This document shows, in pieces, positions 18,176 through 26,999 of a stretch of 64,000 bases of DNA (the first letter of the stretch is position 1; the number at the start of each line of letters is the position of its first letter). The notes beneath the pieces were generated by a model. That model had not been told where the DNA came from and made no database searches. It was given only the letters and a program-made list of their open reading frames with translations. Source of the DNA: Chryseobacterium sp. GVT01B (lineage in GTDB: Bacteria > Bacteroidota > Bacteroidia > Flavobacteriales > Weeksellaceae). Both the position numbers and the translations under genes were made by a program. The DNA is taken from assembly GCF_019970045.1 (NCBI RefSeq), contig NZ_JAHXYI010000002.1, positions 434,001 to 498,000 on the forward strand, given 5' to 3'.

Positions 18176-18823
18176 TTATTGAGCATTTACTGTCTTGAAA
18201 AATAAAGCCTCTTTCCCGATAAGGTAGATATCTATCAATGCTTGCTTGTTGATGGTAACAGTATCACCGTTCTTAATCTTGTACTTCTTTTGTAAAGGTT
18301 TTCCATTAAAATAAACTGTATCTGAATCAAGCAGCAGGTTCAATTTAGATGATGAAAGGCCTAAACATGTCCTGATAACGGTTGAAACTCTGACATTAAA
18401 ATCAAATGAAGATTGTATTTGAAACGAAATCGTCTCACCGTCCATCTTGATCAGATCTTCAACAGGAATGGTATGGTATAGAATTTCATATTCTACGCTT
18501 TCCATATCTGCTTCAATATTATTTTTTCGTCTTATCTCCTGTGAGAATGCGTATTCCCAGGCAATTTCCGTATTGTTTTCTGAAAATTTATTGAACAGTT
18601 CTTTACTCACAGATTCTGTTCTTATTCTTGAAAAAACAGTCATGTTATAGGTGTTGCTGCATTTTACACATCGGTAAATCAACCATATATCAATATTCTT
18701 TTTTTGAGCATTCAATCTGAATTTATCGCTGCAGTAAAACCTGTCGCTGTTACAATGATTGCATTTCTTTTTTAGTAAGGGAGTGTTTTTTGCTTTTACC
18801 TCCCAAATATGTTTTGTACTCAT
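18176..18823 (-). CDS. DUF1062 family protein (zinc ribbon plus S4-like domain)
   Basis: The 215-residue protein has CNHCNSDRFYCSDKFRLNAQKK and YRCVKCSNTYNMTVFSR near the N-terminus, giving a CxxC...CxxC zinc ribbon, a helical centre, and a C-terminal segment (RTCLGLSSSKLNLLLDSDTVYFNG then LQKKYKIKNGDTVTI) that reads like an S4 RNA-binding fold. This matches DUF1062. The function is unknown; an RNA- or nucleic-acid-binding role is plausible. Confidence 0.85.
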   Translation of the reverse strand: MSTKHIWEVKAKNTPLLKKKCNHCNSDRFYCSDKFRLNAQKKNIDIWLIYRCVKCSNTYNMTVFSRIRTESVSKELFNKFSENNTEIAWEYAFSQEIRRKNNIEADMESVEYEILYHTIPVEDLIKMDGETISFQIQSSFDFNVRVSTVIRTCLGLSSSKLNLLLDSDTVYFNGKPLQKKYKIKNGDTVTINKQALIDIYLIGKEALFFKTVNAQ

Positions 18824-19255
18824 TACTTATAATCGTGCTTAGTATTCTTTGTTGGATTTTTTCCATATTATTCACGCATTACAAGAAGGTTGATACATCT
18901 GAGATTTACCCAAAGACTATTCTTAAGGTATATTTGATCTATATTCAGTCTTTAAAAATCATAATGATTAAAACTAAAACAACAGATATAGCTGCCTTTT
19001 ACAGGCAATGCAGTAGATAATATGATGAAATGAAAACCTGTTCGGATAGAATTATCCAAACGAAAGAACGATCAGCCTGTGGTTACGGAGACTGATACTA
19101 AGCAGTAATAAGTTTAAGTGTTGTTCTCAAAACGGCCTGTTTACTTGGTTATGATAAAAGTAGTCAATTTTCGGGGAAGAACACACCATTTTTTCATATT
19201 AAATCAAAAAGGAAAACAAACAGCATATATTTCAACACAAATCTGAACCATACAA
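18824..19255. other. Intergenic region between DUF1062 and aldehyde dehydrogenase genes
   Basis: About 430 bases of divergent upstream sequence. A 76-codon reading frame starts inside the DUF1062 gene on the other strand and is not credible. Nothing else was recognised before the tandem repeats at 19256. Confidence 0.5.
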
Positions 19256-19301
19256 CAAATAAAAATTGAACTATACAGCAAATAAAAATTGAACTATACA
19301 G
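19256..19301 (+). repeat. Two perfect 23-bp tandem direct repeats, candidate AraC operator
   Basis: 19256-19278 and 19279-19301 are identical (unit begins CAAATAAAAATTGAAC and ends TATACAG). A third, diverged copy lies at about 19236-19255 (CAAATCTGAACCATACAA). The array ends two bases before the expected -33 region of the aldehyde dehydrogenase promoter. A 23-bp period is about two helical turns, as in half-site pairs of AraC-family regulators, one of which is encoded right after the dehydrogenase. Confidence 0.7.
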
Positions 19302-19326
19302 CAAACCTGTCTTTTCTGTTTCTGAC

Positions 19327-19334
19327 GAACTTTG
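19327..19334 (+). promoter_or_regulatory. Putative -7 element of the aldehyde dehydrogenase gene
   Basis: GAACTTTG is one base from TAnnTTTG and lies 19 bases before the ATG. The proximal 23-bp repeat would then end next to the -33 position. Confidence 0.4.
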
Positions 19335-19353
19335 TCGTATTAAAATCATCAAA

Positions 19354-20769
19354 ATGAAACAGATTAATAAAATTTACATCAACGGTGAATTTGTTACACC
19401 GAATGGAACAGAAACATTTGACCTTATTAACCCTACGAACAATCAAAAGACCGGAGAAGTTGTTCTTGGAAATGAAGAAGACACCCGAATGGCCATTGCC
19501 GCAGCAAAGAAAGCTTTTAAAACCTTTTCAAAAAGTACAAAAGAAGAACGCATCAGTTTACTACAAAAACTGCATGAAGCAGTGAGTAAACGGGAAGATG
19601 AACTGGTTTCTGTGATGGTGAATGAATATGGAGGAACATTACAGTTCTGCAGGATGAGTGTTCAAAATGCAATTTCAGCCTTTACCACAACCATTACTAC
19701 GCTGGAATCTTATAACTTTGAAAGAGCAGTCGGACATTCTAAAGTACGTTTTGAATCTTTGGGAGTGGTAGGAATCATTACTCCATGGAATGCCAGCAAC
19801 AGTTTCATTTGCAACAAACTGGCTACCGCTATTGCTGCCGGATGTACAGCCGTTATCAAACCAAGTGAAATGAGTGCTGCCCAAACCCAGCTGCTTACCG
19901 AATGTTTCCATGAAGCCGGATTACCTGCCGGGATTTTCAATATTGTAAATGGATTAGGAAATGTAGTGGGTGCAGAAATCACCCAGCATCTTGATATTGC
20001 GAAAATATCTTTCACCGGATCTACCCTTACCGGAAAATCGATTGCCAAAGGGGCTGTAGATACTATGAAAAGAGTAACGCTTGAACTTGGCGGAAAGTCT
20101 CCAAATATTATTCTTGAAGATGCAGATCTGGAAAAAGCTATTCCTATGGCTGTTTTCGGAGCGTATATGAACAACGGACAGGCTTGCATCGCTCCTACCC
20201 GCCTGCTTGTTCCCGAAAACAGATTGCATGAAGTAAATGAACTGGCTAAAAAGGCTGTAGAACAGGTAAAAGTAGGAAACCCTAATGAAGAAGATACTCT
20301 TGTAGGACCTATGGTAAGCGCCAAGCAATTTGAAAGAGTACAAAGCTACATCCGTCTGGGACAGGAAGAAGGAGCTACTCTGCTTGCAGGCGGCGAAGGG
20401 AAACCGGAAGGCTTTGAAAATGGTAATTTTGTCAAGGCAACCATTTTCACCAATGTTCATAATGATATGCGTATTGCTCAGGAAGAGATTTTCGGACCTG
20501 TGCTTTCTATCATTCCTTATACTAATGAAGAGGAAGCGGTTGCTATTGCGAATGACACTACTTATGGGCTGGCAGCTTACATCAGTTCTTCTGACAAAGA
20601 GCATGCAGAACGTATTGCAGCACAGATTGATGCCGGAAGAATCTGCATCAACGGGTTTTCACATGATCCTTATGCTCCTTTCGGCGGGTTTAAGCAAAGT
20701 GGTATCGGCCGTGAGTATGGTGTATTCGGATTGGAAGCTTATCTGGAACCTAAGACCATTCTTGCCTGA
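19354..20769 (+). CDS. NAD(P)-dependent aldehyde dehydrogenase
   Basis: The 471-residue protein has the ALDH superfamily set: GIITPWNASNSFICNKLA near residue 137, KPSEMSAAQTQ (about 170), SFTGSTLTGKSI, catalytic Glu in LELGGKSPNI (about 243), catalytic Cys in NNGQACIAPTRLL (about 278) and EEIFGPVLSIIPY. It oxidises an aldehyde to the acid in the cytosol; substrate not evident. Tandem repeats upstream and an AraC regulator downstream point to local, inducible control. A terminator separates it from the regulator gene. Confidence 0.93.
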   Translation: MKQINKIYINGEFVTPNGTETFDLINPTNNQKTGEVVLGNEEDTRMAIAAAKKAFKTFSKSTKEERISLLQKLHEAVSKREDELVSVMVNEYGGTLQFCRMSVQNAISAFTTTITTLESYNFERAVGHSKVRFESLGVVGIITPWNASNSFICNKLATAIAAGCTAVIKPSEMSAAQTQLLTECFHEAGLPAGIFNIVNGLGNVVGAEITQHLDIAKISFTGSTLTGKSIAKGAVDTMKRVTLELGGKSPNIILEDADLEKAIPMAVFGAYMNNGQACIAPTRLLVPENRLHEVNELAKKAVEQVKVGNPNEEDTLVGPMVSAKQFERVQSYIRLGQEEGATLLAGGEGKPEGFENGNFVKATIFTNVHNDMRIAQEEIFGPVLSIIPYTNEEEAVAIANDTTYGLAAYISSSDKEHAERIAAQIDAGRICINGFSHDPYAPFGGFKQSGIGREYGVFGLEAYLEPKTILA

Positions 20770-20774
20770 TAATA

Positions 20775-20817
20775 AAATCCTCAAAGTCTGTGATTAGCGG
20801 GCTTTGAGGATTTAATC
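20775..20817 (+). terminator. Intrinsic terminator after the aldehyde dehydrogenase
   Basis: Perfect 12-bp stem AAATCCTCAAAG / CTTTGAGGATTT (20775-20786 with 20802-20813). Confidence 0.8.
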
Positions 20818-20895
20818 AATAGGTAATTCATCATTGATCCTAAAAAAGTTTTGTAAGTTTGAAAAAGAATCCATCAAGAAATAACCGTTTGAACC

Positions 20896-21693
20896 ATGAG
20901 CGAAAATAATATTCCTTTACCTATCAATTACTCCTGTCATTTTTCAGAATTCAGGGAAGGAGAACAGTTTGCAAGAATCCATAGTTTGGGGCTGGTCCTT
21001 TCCGGGGAAATGGAACTGAATGACGGAATCACAAAGACAATATTTAAAGAGGGTGAACTTTATTCTGCCAGAAAAAACCGTCTTCTGAAGTTTGCAAAAT
21101 ACCCACCTAAAAACGGGGAAATAAGAACGGTAACCATCTATTTTGATGAAGCTATCTTACGTGATTTCAGCCGTGAATATGGTTATCAGGCAAAGAAGAA
21201 AGACAATACTCCGGCTTTTATAAAACTGGATCAAAAGGCATTAACTTCTTTTATGTATTCTTTACTTGCGTATGAAGAACTTCCTGCTTCTACAGAACTT
21301 CTGCGTCTCAAACAGAAAGAAGCTTTACTTCTGATGCTGAGCGATGATCCGGGTCTTAAGGATATTTTATTTGATTTTTCTGAGCCTTACAAAATAGATA
21401 TTGAAGCTTTTATGAACAAAAACTTTCATTTCAATGTCAATGTAGAGCGGTTTGCTTATTTGACCGGGAGAAGTCTGTCTGCCTTTAAAAGAGATTTTCA
21501 AAAGATATTTGGGATACCTCCAAGACAATGGCTGCAACTTAGACGATTAAAGGAAGCTCATTTTCTGCTTACTCAAAAAGGGAGATCGGTTTCTGATATT
21601 TATCTGGATCTGGGCTTTGAAAACTTATCCCATTTTTCCTTCGCATTTAAAAAGCAGTTTGGCTATCCGCCGAGTTCATTACAGGCAAAATAA
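20896..21693 (+). CDS. AraC-family transcriptional regulator
   Basis: The 265-residue protein has a cupin-like N-terminal effector domain (residues about 15-130) and an AraC HTH pair at about 170-262 (FNVNVERFAYLTGRSLSAFKRDFQKIFGIPPRQWLQ; VSDIYLDLGFENLSHFSFAFKKQFGYPPSSLQ). It follows the aldehyde dehydrogenase in the same orientation and is the obvious candidate to bind the 23-bp repeats at 19256-19301. Confidence 0.88.
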   Translation: MSENNIPLPINYSCHFSEFREGEQFARIHSLGLVLSGEMELNDGITKTIFKEGELYSARKNRLLKFAKYPPKNGEIRTVTIYFDEAILRDFSREYGYQAKKKDNTPAFIKLDQKALTSFMYSLLAYEELPASTELLRLKQKEALLLMLSDDPGLKDILFDFSEPYKIDIEAFMNKNFHFNVNVERFAYLTGRSLSAFKRDFQKIFGIPPRQWLQLRRLKEAHFLLTQKGRSVSDIYLDLGFENLSHFSFAFKKQFGYPPSSLQAK

Positions 21694-21744
21694 CTCAGAC
21701 TTCATCTAAAAACACATATCTGAAAGCGAGGATCACTAAAATAA

Positions 21745-21777
21745 CAGATCGTGCTATGAAAACCATAACACGATCTG
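21745..21777. terminator. Convergent terminator between araC-type gene and metE
   Basis: Stem CAGATCGTG / CACGATCTG with an inner TATG / CATA pairing, located between two convergent genes. Confidence 0.75.
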
Positions 21778-21807
21778 AATTATTGAATCTAATTATTTTA
21801 AAGTTTT

Positions 21808-24111
21808 TTAAAGTGCATATTCTACGGAGGCTTCCTTAGCCGCTGCCACCATTGCTATCAAAGCTTTTTCGGTTTCTTCCCAGTGTCTTGTTTTCAATCC
21901 GCAGTCAGGATTTACCCAAAGCTGATTGGCCGGAATGACGTTCTGGGCTTTTCTCAACAATTCAATCATTTCTTCTTTGGACGGAACTCTTGGGGAATGG
22001 ATATCGTATACTCCCGGGCCGATTTCGTTCGGATATCTGAAGTCTGCAAAAGCATTCAGCAGTTCCATCTGAGAACGGGAACATTCTATGGTAATCACAT
22101 CTGCATCCATATCAGCAATATTTTCAATAATATCATTGAATTCCGAATAGCACATATGAGTATGAATCTGTGTAGCATCTTCCACTCCGCTTGCTGAAAT
22201 TCTGAAAGCTTCTACAGCCCATTTCAGGTAGTTCTGCCAGTCTGTTTTCCGTAATGGAAGCCCTTCTCTTATCGCAGGCTCATCAATCTGAATGATTCTG
22301 ATTCCGGCTTTTTCAAGATCCACAACCTCATCACGGATAGCCAGAGCAATTTGTTTACATGTCTCTGAACGAGGCTGATCGTCACGTACAAAAGACCATT
22401 GTAAAATTGTAACGGGGCCTGTAAGCATTCCTTTTACCCATTTTTCAGTCTGGGATTGTGCATATTGAGACCAATATACCGTCATCGGAGTTGGGCGGGA
22501 AACATCACCGAAGATTACAGGAGGTTTTACACAACGGCTTCCATAGCTCTGTACCCAGCCATTTTTCGTAAATACAAAGCCTTCCAGCTGTTCCCCGAAA
22601 TATTCCACCATATCGTTACGCTCGAATTCCCCGTGAACCAATACATCTATTCCTATTTCTTCCTGCCAGTTGATGGTTCTCTGGGTTTCTTCCTTCAGTA
22701 AAGTATCATACTGCTCTGCCGTAAGCTCTCCTTTCTTGAATTTTGCTCTCCAGCTTCTTACCTCCGTGGTCTGTGGAAATGACCCGATGGTTGTTGTTGG
22801 AAATAAAGGAAGCTGAAGGACTTTCTGCTGTTCTTCTTTACGGATTTTGAAGGTATTTGTTCTTTGTGCATCTTTTTCAGTAACAGCATTTGCTCTTTGC
22901 TTTACCTCATCGTTATGAATAAGCGAGGATGTTCTTCTGCTTGCAATTGCTTTTTTATTTTCTTCAAAAGAAGCAAGAATCTGCCCATTTTCTGTTCCTG
23001 ATACCAGTTCTTTAAGCGTTACAACTTCTGCCACTTTCTGTTTTGCAAAAGCCAGCCAGTTTTTAATTTCCGGATTAAGAGTGGTTTCAAAATCCAGATC
23101 ACACGGTGAATGAAGTAATGAAGAGGAAGGAGCGATTAAAACTCTTTCAGATCCCAATTTCTCAACTGCTTTTCTGATGAAAGACAAAGATTTTTCAAAA
23201 TCATTTTTCCAGATATTTCTTCCGTCAACTACTCCTAATGAAAGGCTTAAGCTTTCCGGAATACCATTCAGGATTTCATCCAACTGTTCCGGGTTTCTTA
23301 CAAGATCCAGGTGCAATACATTCACAGGTAGTGATGCCGCAAGTGATTCATTATCATTTAATCCTTCAAAATAAGTAGCCACAATGAATTTCAGTTTCGG
23401 GAAGCGTTTTCTTATTTCGGTGTAAACAAAATGATAGGTTTCTTTGGCTTTCTCCGTTAAATCCAACGCTAGAAAAGGTTCATCAAACTGAATCCATTCT
23501 GCTCCCTGCTCCTGAAGTTTGGTTAAAATTTCAATATATACGGAAAGAAGATTTCCAGCCAGATCCAGCTTATCAAATCCTTCTTCTTTTTCTTTTCCTA
23601 ATAGAAGGTAAGAAACCAGCCCGATGATTACCGGTTTTGCATTGATTCCCGCTTGTTTTGCTCCTGCAAATTCATTGAAAATTTTATCTGAACTCAGTTT
23701 AAACTGCTGATTTTTGTAAAACTCGGGAACGATATAGTGATAATTGGTATCAAACCATTTTGTCATTTCCATTGCAGTGATATCCAATCCTTCTTTCTGG
23801 TATCCTCTTGCCATAGCAAAGTAAAGATCCAGCTCAGAGTTGTTTTTTTTAAGCACTACTTCATGATAACGTGTAGGAATTGCTCCCACCACAAGGCTCA
23901 TATCCAATACCTGATCATAGTATGAAAAATCATTACATGGAATAAGGTCTATTCCTGCTTCTTTCTGAATGTTCCAGTTTTGGTTACAGATCGTGCTGCC
24001 TGTATTCAGAAGTTCTTCCGGAAGGATTTTACCTGACCAATATTGCTCGCAGGCTTTTTTGAGTTCTCTTTTGCTACCAATACGCGGATAGCCCAGAATG
24101 TGAGTTTGCAT
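21808..24111 (-). CDS. metE: Cobalamin-independent methionine synthase
   Basis: The 767-residue length is the usual one for MetE. It transfers a methyl group from 5-methyltetrahydropteroyl-triglutamate to homocysteine. The N-terminal half begins LGYPRIGSKRELKKACEQYWSG; the catalytic half shows TTIGSFPQTTEVR, LVHGEFERNDMVEYFGE, and the zinc ligands in IHTHMCYSEF (about 650) and VNPDCGLKTR (about 735). The leader contains a cobalamin riboswitch, so expression should fall when B12 is available and a B12-dependent MetH can work. A divergent Lrp-family gene lies upstream. Confidence 0.98.
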   Translation of the reverse strand: MQTHILGYPRIGSKRELKKACEQYWSGKILPEELLNTGSTICNQNWNIQKEAGIDLIPCNDFSYYDQVLDMSLVVGAIPTRYHEVVLKKNNSELDLYFAMARGYQKEGLDITAMEMTKWFDTNYHYIVPEFYKNQQFKLSSDKIFNEFAGAKQAGINAKPVIIGLVSYLLLGKEKEEGFDKLDLAGNLLSVYIEILTKLQEQGAEWIQFDEPFLALDLTEKAKETYHFVYTEIRKRFPKLKFIVATYFEGLNDNESLAASLPVNVLHLDLVRNPEQLDEILNGIPESLSLSLGVVDGRNIWKNDFEKSLSFIRKAVEKLGSERVLIAPSSSLLHSPCDLDFETTLNPEIKNWLAFAKQKVAEVVTLKELVSGTENGQILASFEENKKAIASRRTSSLIHNDEVKQRANAVTEKDAQRTNTFKIRKEEQQKVLQLPLFPTTTIGSFPQTTEVRSWRAKFKKGELTAEQYDTLLKEETQRTINWQEEIGIDVLVHGEFERNDMVEYFGEQLEGFVFTKNGWVQSYGSRCVKPPVIFGDVSRPTPMTVYWSQYAQSQTEKWVKGMLTGPVTILQWSFVRDDQPRSETCKQIALAIRDEVVDLEKAGIRIIQIDEPAIREGLPLRKTDWQNYLKWAVEAFRISASGVEDATQIHTHMCYSEFNDIIENIADMDADVITIECSRSQMELLNAFADFRYPNEIGPGVYDIHSPRVPSKEEMIELLRKAQNVIPANQLWVNPDCGLKTRHWEETEKALIAMVAAAKEASVEYAL

Positions 24112-24266
24112 TTTTAAACTTTTTAATTAAACTTAATGGTAAAGTCCTTTTAAAATGCTTCGGAATGTTTTACGGATAAAAATTTCAGGGATCACGATAT
24201 AACAAACAATACAACTTCCCTCACAGAGAAAATGTATACATCCGATATATCATCTTTATGACCCAA

Positions 24267-24297
24267 AAGCTTCAGACCGCGAAAGCATTGTCAATTC
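24267..24297 (-). promoter_or_regulatory. Conserved expression-platform segment of the metE riboswitch
   Basis: Thirty of 31 bases are identical to 35234-35264, in the same position relative to the second cobalamin aptamer. The RNA contains GCTTT...AAGC pairing around CGCGGTCTG. Conservation outside the aptamer suggests it is the switching hairpin (the P13/L13-like element). Confidence 0.6.
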
Positions 24298-24300
24298 AGT

Positions 24301-24462
24301 AAAGGCAGGTCTCCTGACTTGTAACAGTTTCCGTCATCCTTCCCGCTTTTGGCAGTGGATATGCAAGGACAGAAACCTTTGGCATGTTACTTACAGTTGC
24401 GCGACAGCTCGTGATTCTCACACGATTCCCTATTAATCTACGCTAAGTAAAACCTTTCCTGT
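24301..24462 (-). ncRNA. Cobalamin (B12) riboswitch of metE
   Basis: On the minus strand the RNA carries AGGGAATCGTGTGAGAATCACGAGCTG-type P2/P3 core, TGTCGCGCAACTGTAAGTAA, GCATATCCACTGCC, GGGAAGGA and the 3' B12 box GTCAGGAGACCTGCC. These are the hallmark blocks of the cobalamin class. The aptamer ends about 190 bases before the metE ATG, leaving a leader with the switching element at 24267-24297. B12 binding is expected to repress metE. Confidence 0.95.
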
Positions 24463-24667
24463 TTGATGAAGTATCTCTAAAGAACTGTACTTTTAACGAT
24501 GACGATGATCATCATTAAAAGTTTTTAATTTTGTGTAAAATTAACAATACAGAATAAACACACAATCAAATACAATTAATTAAGCAAAATAATCTTTTAA
24601 AAACATCAATAAAAGCATATAATTCTGTACATTTGACTGTTTTTATAATCTAAAAGAATATTATTCT

Positions 24668-25129
24668 GTGGAACAACTTGATGATAAGGATGTACAGCTG
24701 CTGAGGCTGCTCCAGAAAAATGCAAAACTGACCGTTAAAGAGCTTGCAAAGGAAGTGAACCTCTCCACTTCACCGGTTTTTGAAAGGGTAAAAAGATTGG
24801 AACAGGAAGGGTTTGTGAAAAGATATGCTGCTGTTCTTGATGCTGAAAAGCTCAACCGTGGATTTACGGTTTTCTGTCAGATCAAGCTGAAAATTCACGA
24901 CAGATCTGTAGGCTATGACTTTGTGAAAGAAATTTTAGAAATTGAAGAAGTGGCGGAATGTTACAATATTTCCGGAGATTTTGATTTCCTTCTGAAAGTT
25001 CAGGTACGGGATATGAAACATTATCAGGATTTTGTGTTTAACAAACTGGGATCTGTAGATTCTATCGGGAGTACCCACAGTACATTTGTCATGGCTGAGG
25101 TAAAAAACAATCATGGACTGACTATTTAA
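24668..25129 (+). CDS. Lrp/AsnC-family transcriptional regulator
   Basis: The 153-residue protein has the N-terminal Lrp HTH (LDDKDVQLLRLLQKNAKLTVKELAKEVNLSTSPVFERVKRL) and the C-terminal RAM/AsnC ligand-binding domain (residues about 65-145, with VAECYNISGDFDFLLKVQ). It starts with GTG at 24668; no suitable ATG is in frame upstream. It sits between metE (divergent) and the valine/propionate operon (convergent), and Lrp-type regulators often respond to branched-chain amino acids, so either or both may be targets. Confidence 0.9.
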   Translation: MEQLDDKDVQLLRLLQKNAKLTVKELAKEVNLSTSPVFERVKRLEQEGFVKRYAAVLDAEKLNRGFTVFCQIKLKIHDRSVGYDFVKEILEIEEVAECYNISGDFDFLLKVQVRDMKHYQDFVFNKLGSVDSIGSTHSTFVMAEVKNNHGLTI

Positions 25130-25141
25130 ATAATGGAAAAA

Positions 25142-25199
25142 CAGAGAATTGAAAATAGAAGATGATACTTAAGTTAAACCATGTTATTTCAATTCTCTG
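25142..25199. terminator. Convergent inverted repeat after the lrp-type gene and the valine operon
   Basis: Perfect 13-base arms CAGAGAATTGAAA and TTTCAATTCTCTG separated by 32 bases. The position between convergent genes suggests termination for both, though the arm sequence also resembles the intergenic GAGAATTGA-type repeats of this operon. Confidence 0.55.
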
Positions 25200-25211
25200 C
25201 CTTCCAGTTCA

Positions 25212-25994
25212 TTAATTTCCTTTAAAGTCCGGGCTTCTTTTTTCTATGAATGCTCCGATGCCCTCATTGTGATCTTCTGTGGTAAATAATTCCCCAAATA
25301 AAGCGGCTTCCTGCTTCAATCCGTCTGTGATATGCAGTTCAAATCCGGTATTTAGCGACAGTTTCGCTTTTGCCACGGCCACAGGCCCTCTTGCAGCTAT
25401 TTTTTCTGCCAGTTTTTGGGCTTCGTTCAGTAATTCTTCGGGAGCGAAAACATGATTAACAAAACCAAAATCTTTACAGGCTTCCGCGGAATAAAATTCT
25501 CCGGAGAAAACCATTTCCCTTGCTTTGTATAATCCAATAGCTCTCGGAAGACGCTGGGTTCCGCCAAAACAAGGCAATAATCCTAATGTCACTTCAGGGA
25601 GTCCAAATTTTGCTTTTCCACTGGCAAGAATAATATCACAGGATAATGCAAGTTCGCAACCTCCTCCCAACGCAAAGCCATTTACAGCGGCTATCACCGC
25701 AAACGGAAGTTCTTCAATAGCGTTAAAAGCTGTCTGCGCAGCAATTGAAAACGCCTCTGCTTCTTCGGGAGTCATCTGCTGCATCGCTTTAATATCAGCC
25801 CCTGCAACAAAAGCTTTTTCTCCGGAACCGGTAATGATTAATACTCTGATATTTTTATCTGATTTTACCTGGTTAGCAAATGATTTCAGCTCCTGTAAAA
25901 CCTGTTCATTCAATGAATTTAAGGCCTGCGGACGGTTAATCGTCAGTGTTCCGATGTGACCGTTTTGTTGATATAGTAATGTTTCAAAAGTCAT
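25212..25994 (-). CDS. Enoyl-CoA hydratase (probable methacrylyl-CoA hydratase)
   Basis: The 260-residue crotonase has ITGSGEKAFVAGADIKAMQ (CoA/oxyanion site, about 55-73), ALGGGCELALSCDI (about 107-120) with one catalytic Glu, and PEVTLGLLPCFGGTQRLPRAIG with the second. A Cys replaces the Gly usual in the G-x-P-G-x-GGTQ loop. It hydrates enoyl-CoA to 3-hydroxyacyl-CoA. As the last gene of an operon for valine breakdown it most likely turns methacrylyl-CoA into 3-hydroxyisobutyryl-CoA. Confidence 0.9.
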   Translation of the reverse strand: MTFETLLYQQNGHIGTLTINRPQALNSLNEQVLQELKSFANQVKSDKNIRVLIITGSGEKAFVAGADIKAMQQMTPEEAEAFSIAAQTAFNAIEELPFAVIAAVNGFALGGGCELALSCDIILASGKAKFGLPEVTLGLLPCFGGTQRLPRAIGLYKAREMVFSGEFYSAEACKDFGFVNHVFAPEELLNEAQKLAEKIAARGPVAVAKAKLSLNTGFELHITDGLKQEAALFGELFTTEDHNEGIGAFIEKRSPDFKGN

Positions 25995-26061
25995 TTTTAG
26001 TTGATAGTTGAAAATTATTAAAAAGTGTTCACAGACAGTATTTTATATTCTGTTCAAATTT

Positions 26062-26946
26062 TTAAAGGTCTCTGTTTAGAAATTGAATAATACTTGAAAA
26101 GTCTGTTTTTCCGTTTCCTGATTCGCTCCACATTCTGTATAAATTCAATGCGGTATTACCGAGAGGTGTGGATGTTTTGGTTTCCAATCCCGCTTCTGCA
26201 GCAAGGCCCAGATCTTTTGTCATCAGGTCTACTGCAAAACCTCCGGAGTAATTACGGGAAGCCGGAGCATTTTCCATCACACCCGGATAAGGATTATACA
26301 CATCTAAAGACCAGTTTTTTCCGGAACTCTTCTGCATAATCTCACTTAAAATCTGAGGATTAAGACCATGTTTCACCCCAAGATTGATGGCTTCTGAAGT
26401 TCCGATCATATGAATGGCCAGCAGCATATTATTGCATATCTTGGCAACCTGTCCCGCCCCGGATTCTCCCGCATGGAATATATTCTGTCCCATACACTTG
26501 AGTATCGGCCGGGCTTTTTCATAGTCTTCCTGTTTACCACCAACAATAAAGGTGAGTGTCCCTGCCTGAGCTCCGGCAGTTCCTCCGGAAACAGGTGCAT
26601 CTATCATCCTGCAGCCTTTTGAAACAGCAAGTTCAGCAACTGTACGGGCTGTAACTGCATCAATAGTACTGCTGTCAATCAATAATGTGTTTGGTTTCAG
26701 ACTGCTTATAAACTCTTCTGAATAAAGATCAGCTACGTGTTTTCCTGAAGGCAGCATCGAAATCACAACATCTGCGCCCTTAGAGGCTTCTACAGCAGAT
26801 TCGGCAGTCTGCCCTCCTTCTGAAACCAGTATTTTCAAAGCTTCTTCTGAAAGATCAAAGCCTATCACATGATGACCTTTCTTGATCAGGTTAATGGCCA
26901 TTGGACCACCCATATTTCCTAATCCTATGAATGCTATATTTGACAT
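26062..26946 (-). CDS. mmsB: 3-hydroxyisobutyrate dehydrogenase
   Basis: The 294-residue protein has the beta-hydroxyacid dehydrogenase signatures: NAD site IAFIGLGNMGGPMAINLIKKGH at the N-terminus, substrate loop DAPVSGGTAGAQAGTLTFIVGG (about 117-138), and the catalytic lysine in GAGQVAKICNNMLLA (about 165-178). It oxidises 3-hydroxyisobutyrate to methylmalonate semialdehyde. Neighbours on both sides are other valine-pathway enzymes, which supports the substrate. Confidence 0.93.
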   Translation of the reverse strand: MSNIAFIGLGNMGGPMAINLIKKGHHVIGFDLSEEALKILVSEGGQTAESAVEASKGADVVISMLPSGKHVADLYSEEFISSLKPNTLLIDSSTIDAVTARTVAELAVSKGCRMIDAPVSGGTAGAQAGTLTFIVGGKQEDYEKARPILKCMGQNIFHAGESGAGQVAKICNNMLLAIHMIGTSEAINLGVKHGLNPQILSEIMQKSSGKNWSLDVYNPYPGVMENAPASRNYSGGFAVDLMTKDLGLAAEAGLETKTSTPLGNTALNLYRMWSESGNGKTDFSSIIQFLNRDL

Positions 26947-26999
26947 AATTTCTTAGTTTAAAGTTTAAAGTTTAAAGTTGAGCGTTCAAAGCGTAATAC

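Noticed and set aside
18790-19020. 76-codon plus-strand ORF overlapping the start of the DUF1062 gene
   Set aside because: Its start lies inside the DUF1062 gene on the other strand, and it has no family features or spacing to a promoter.
19710-20324. Long minus-strand frame inside the aldehyde dehydrogenase gene
   Set aside because: Antisense shadow of a well-identified enzyme; composition follows the coding strand.
19954-20604. Second long antisense frame inside the aldehyde dehydrogenase gene
   Set aside because: Overlaps real coding sequence completely; no motif content.
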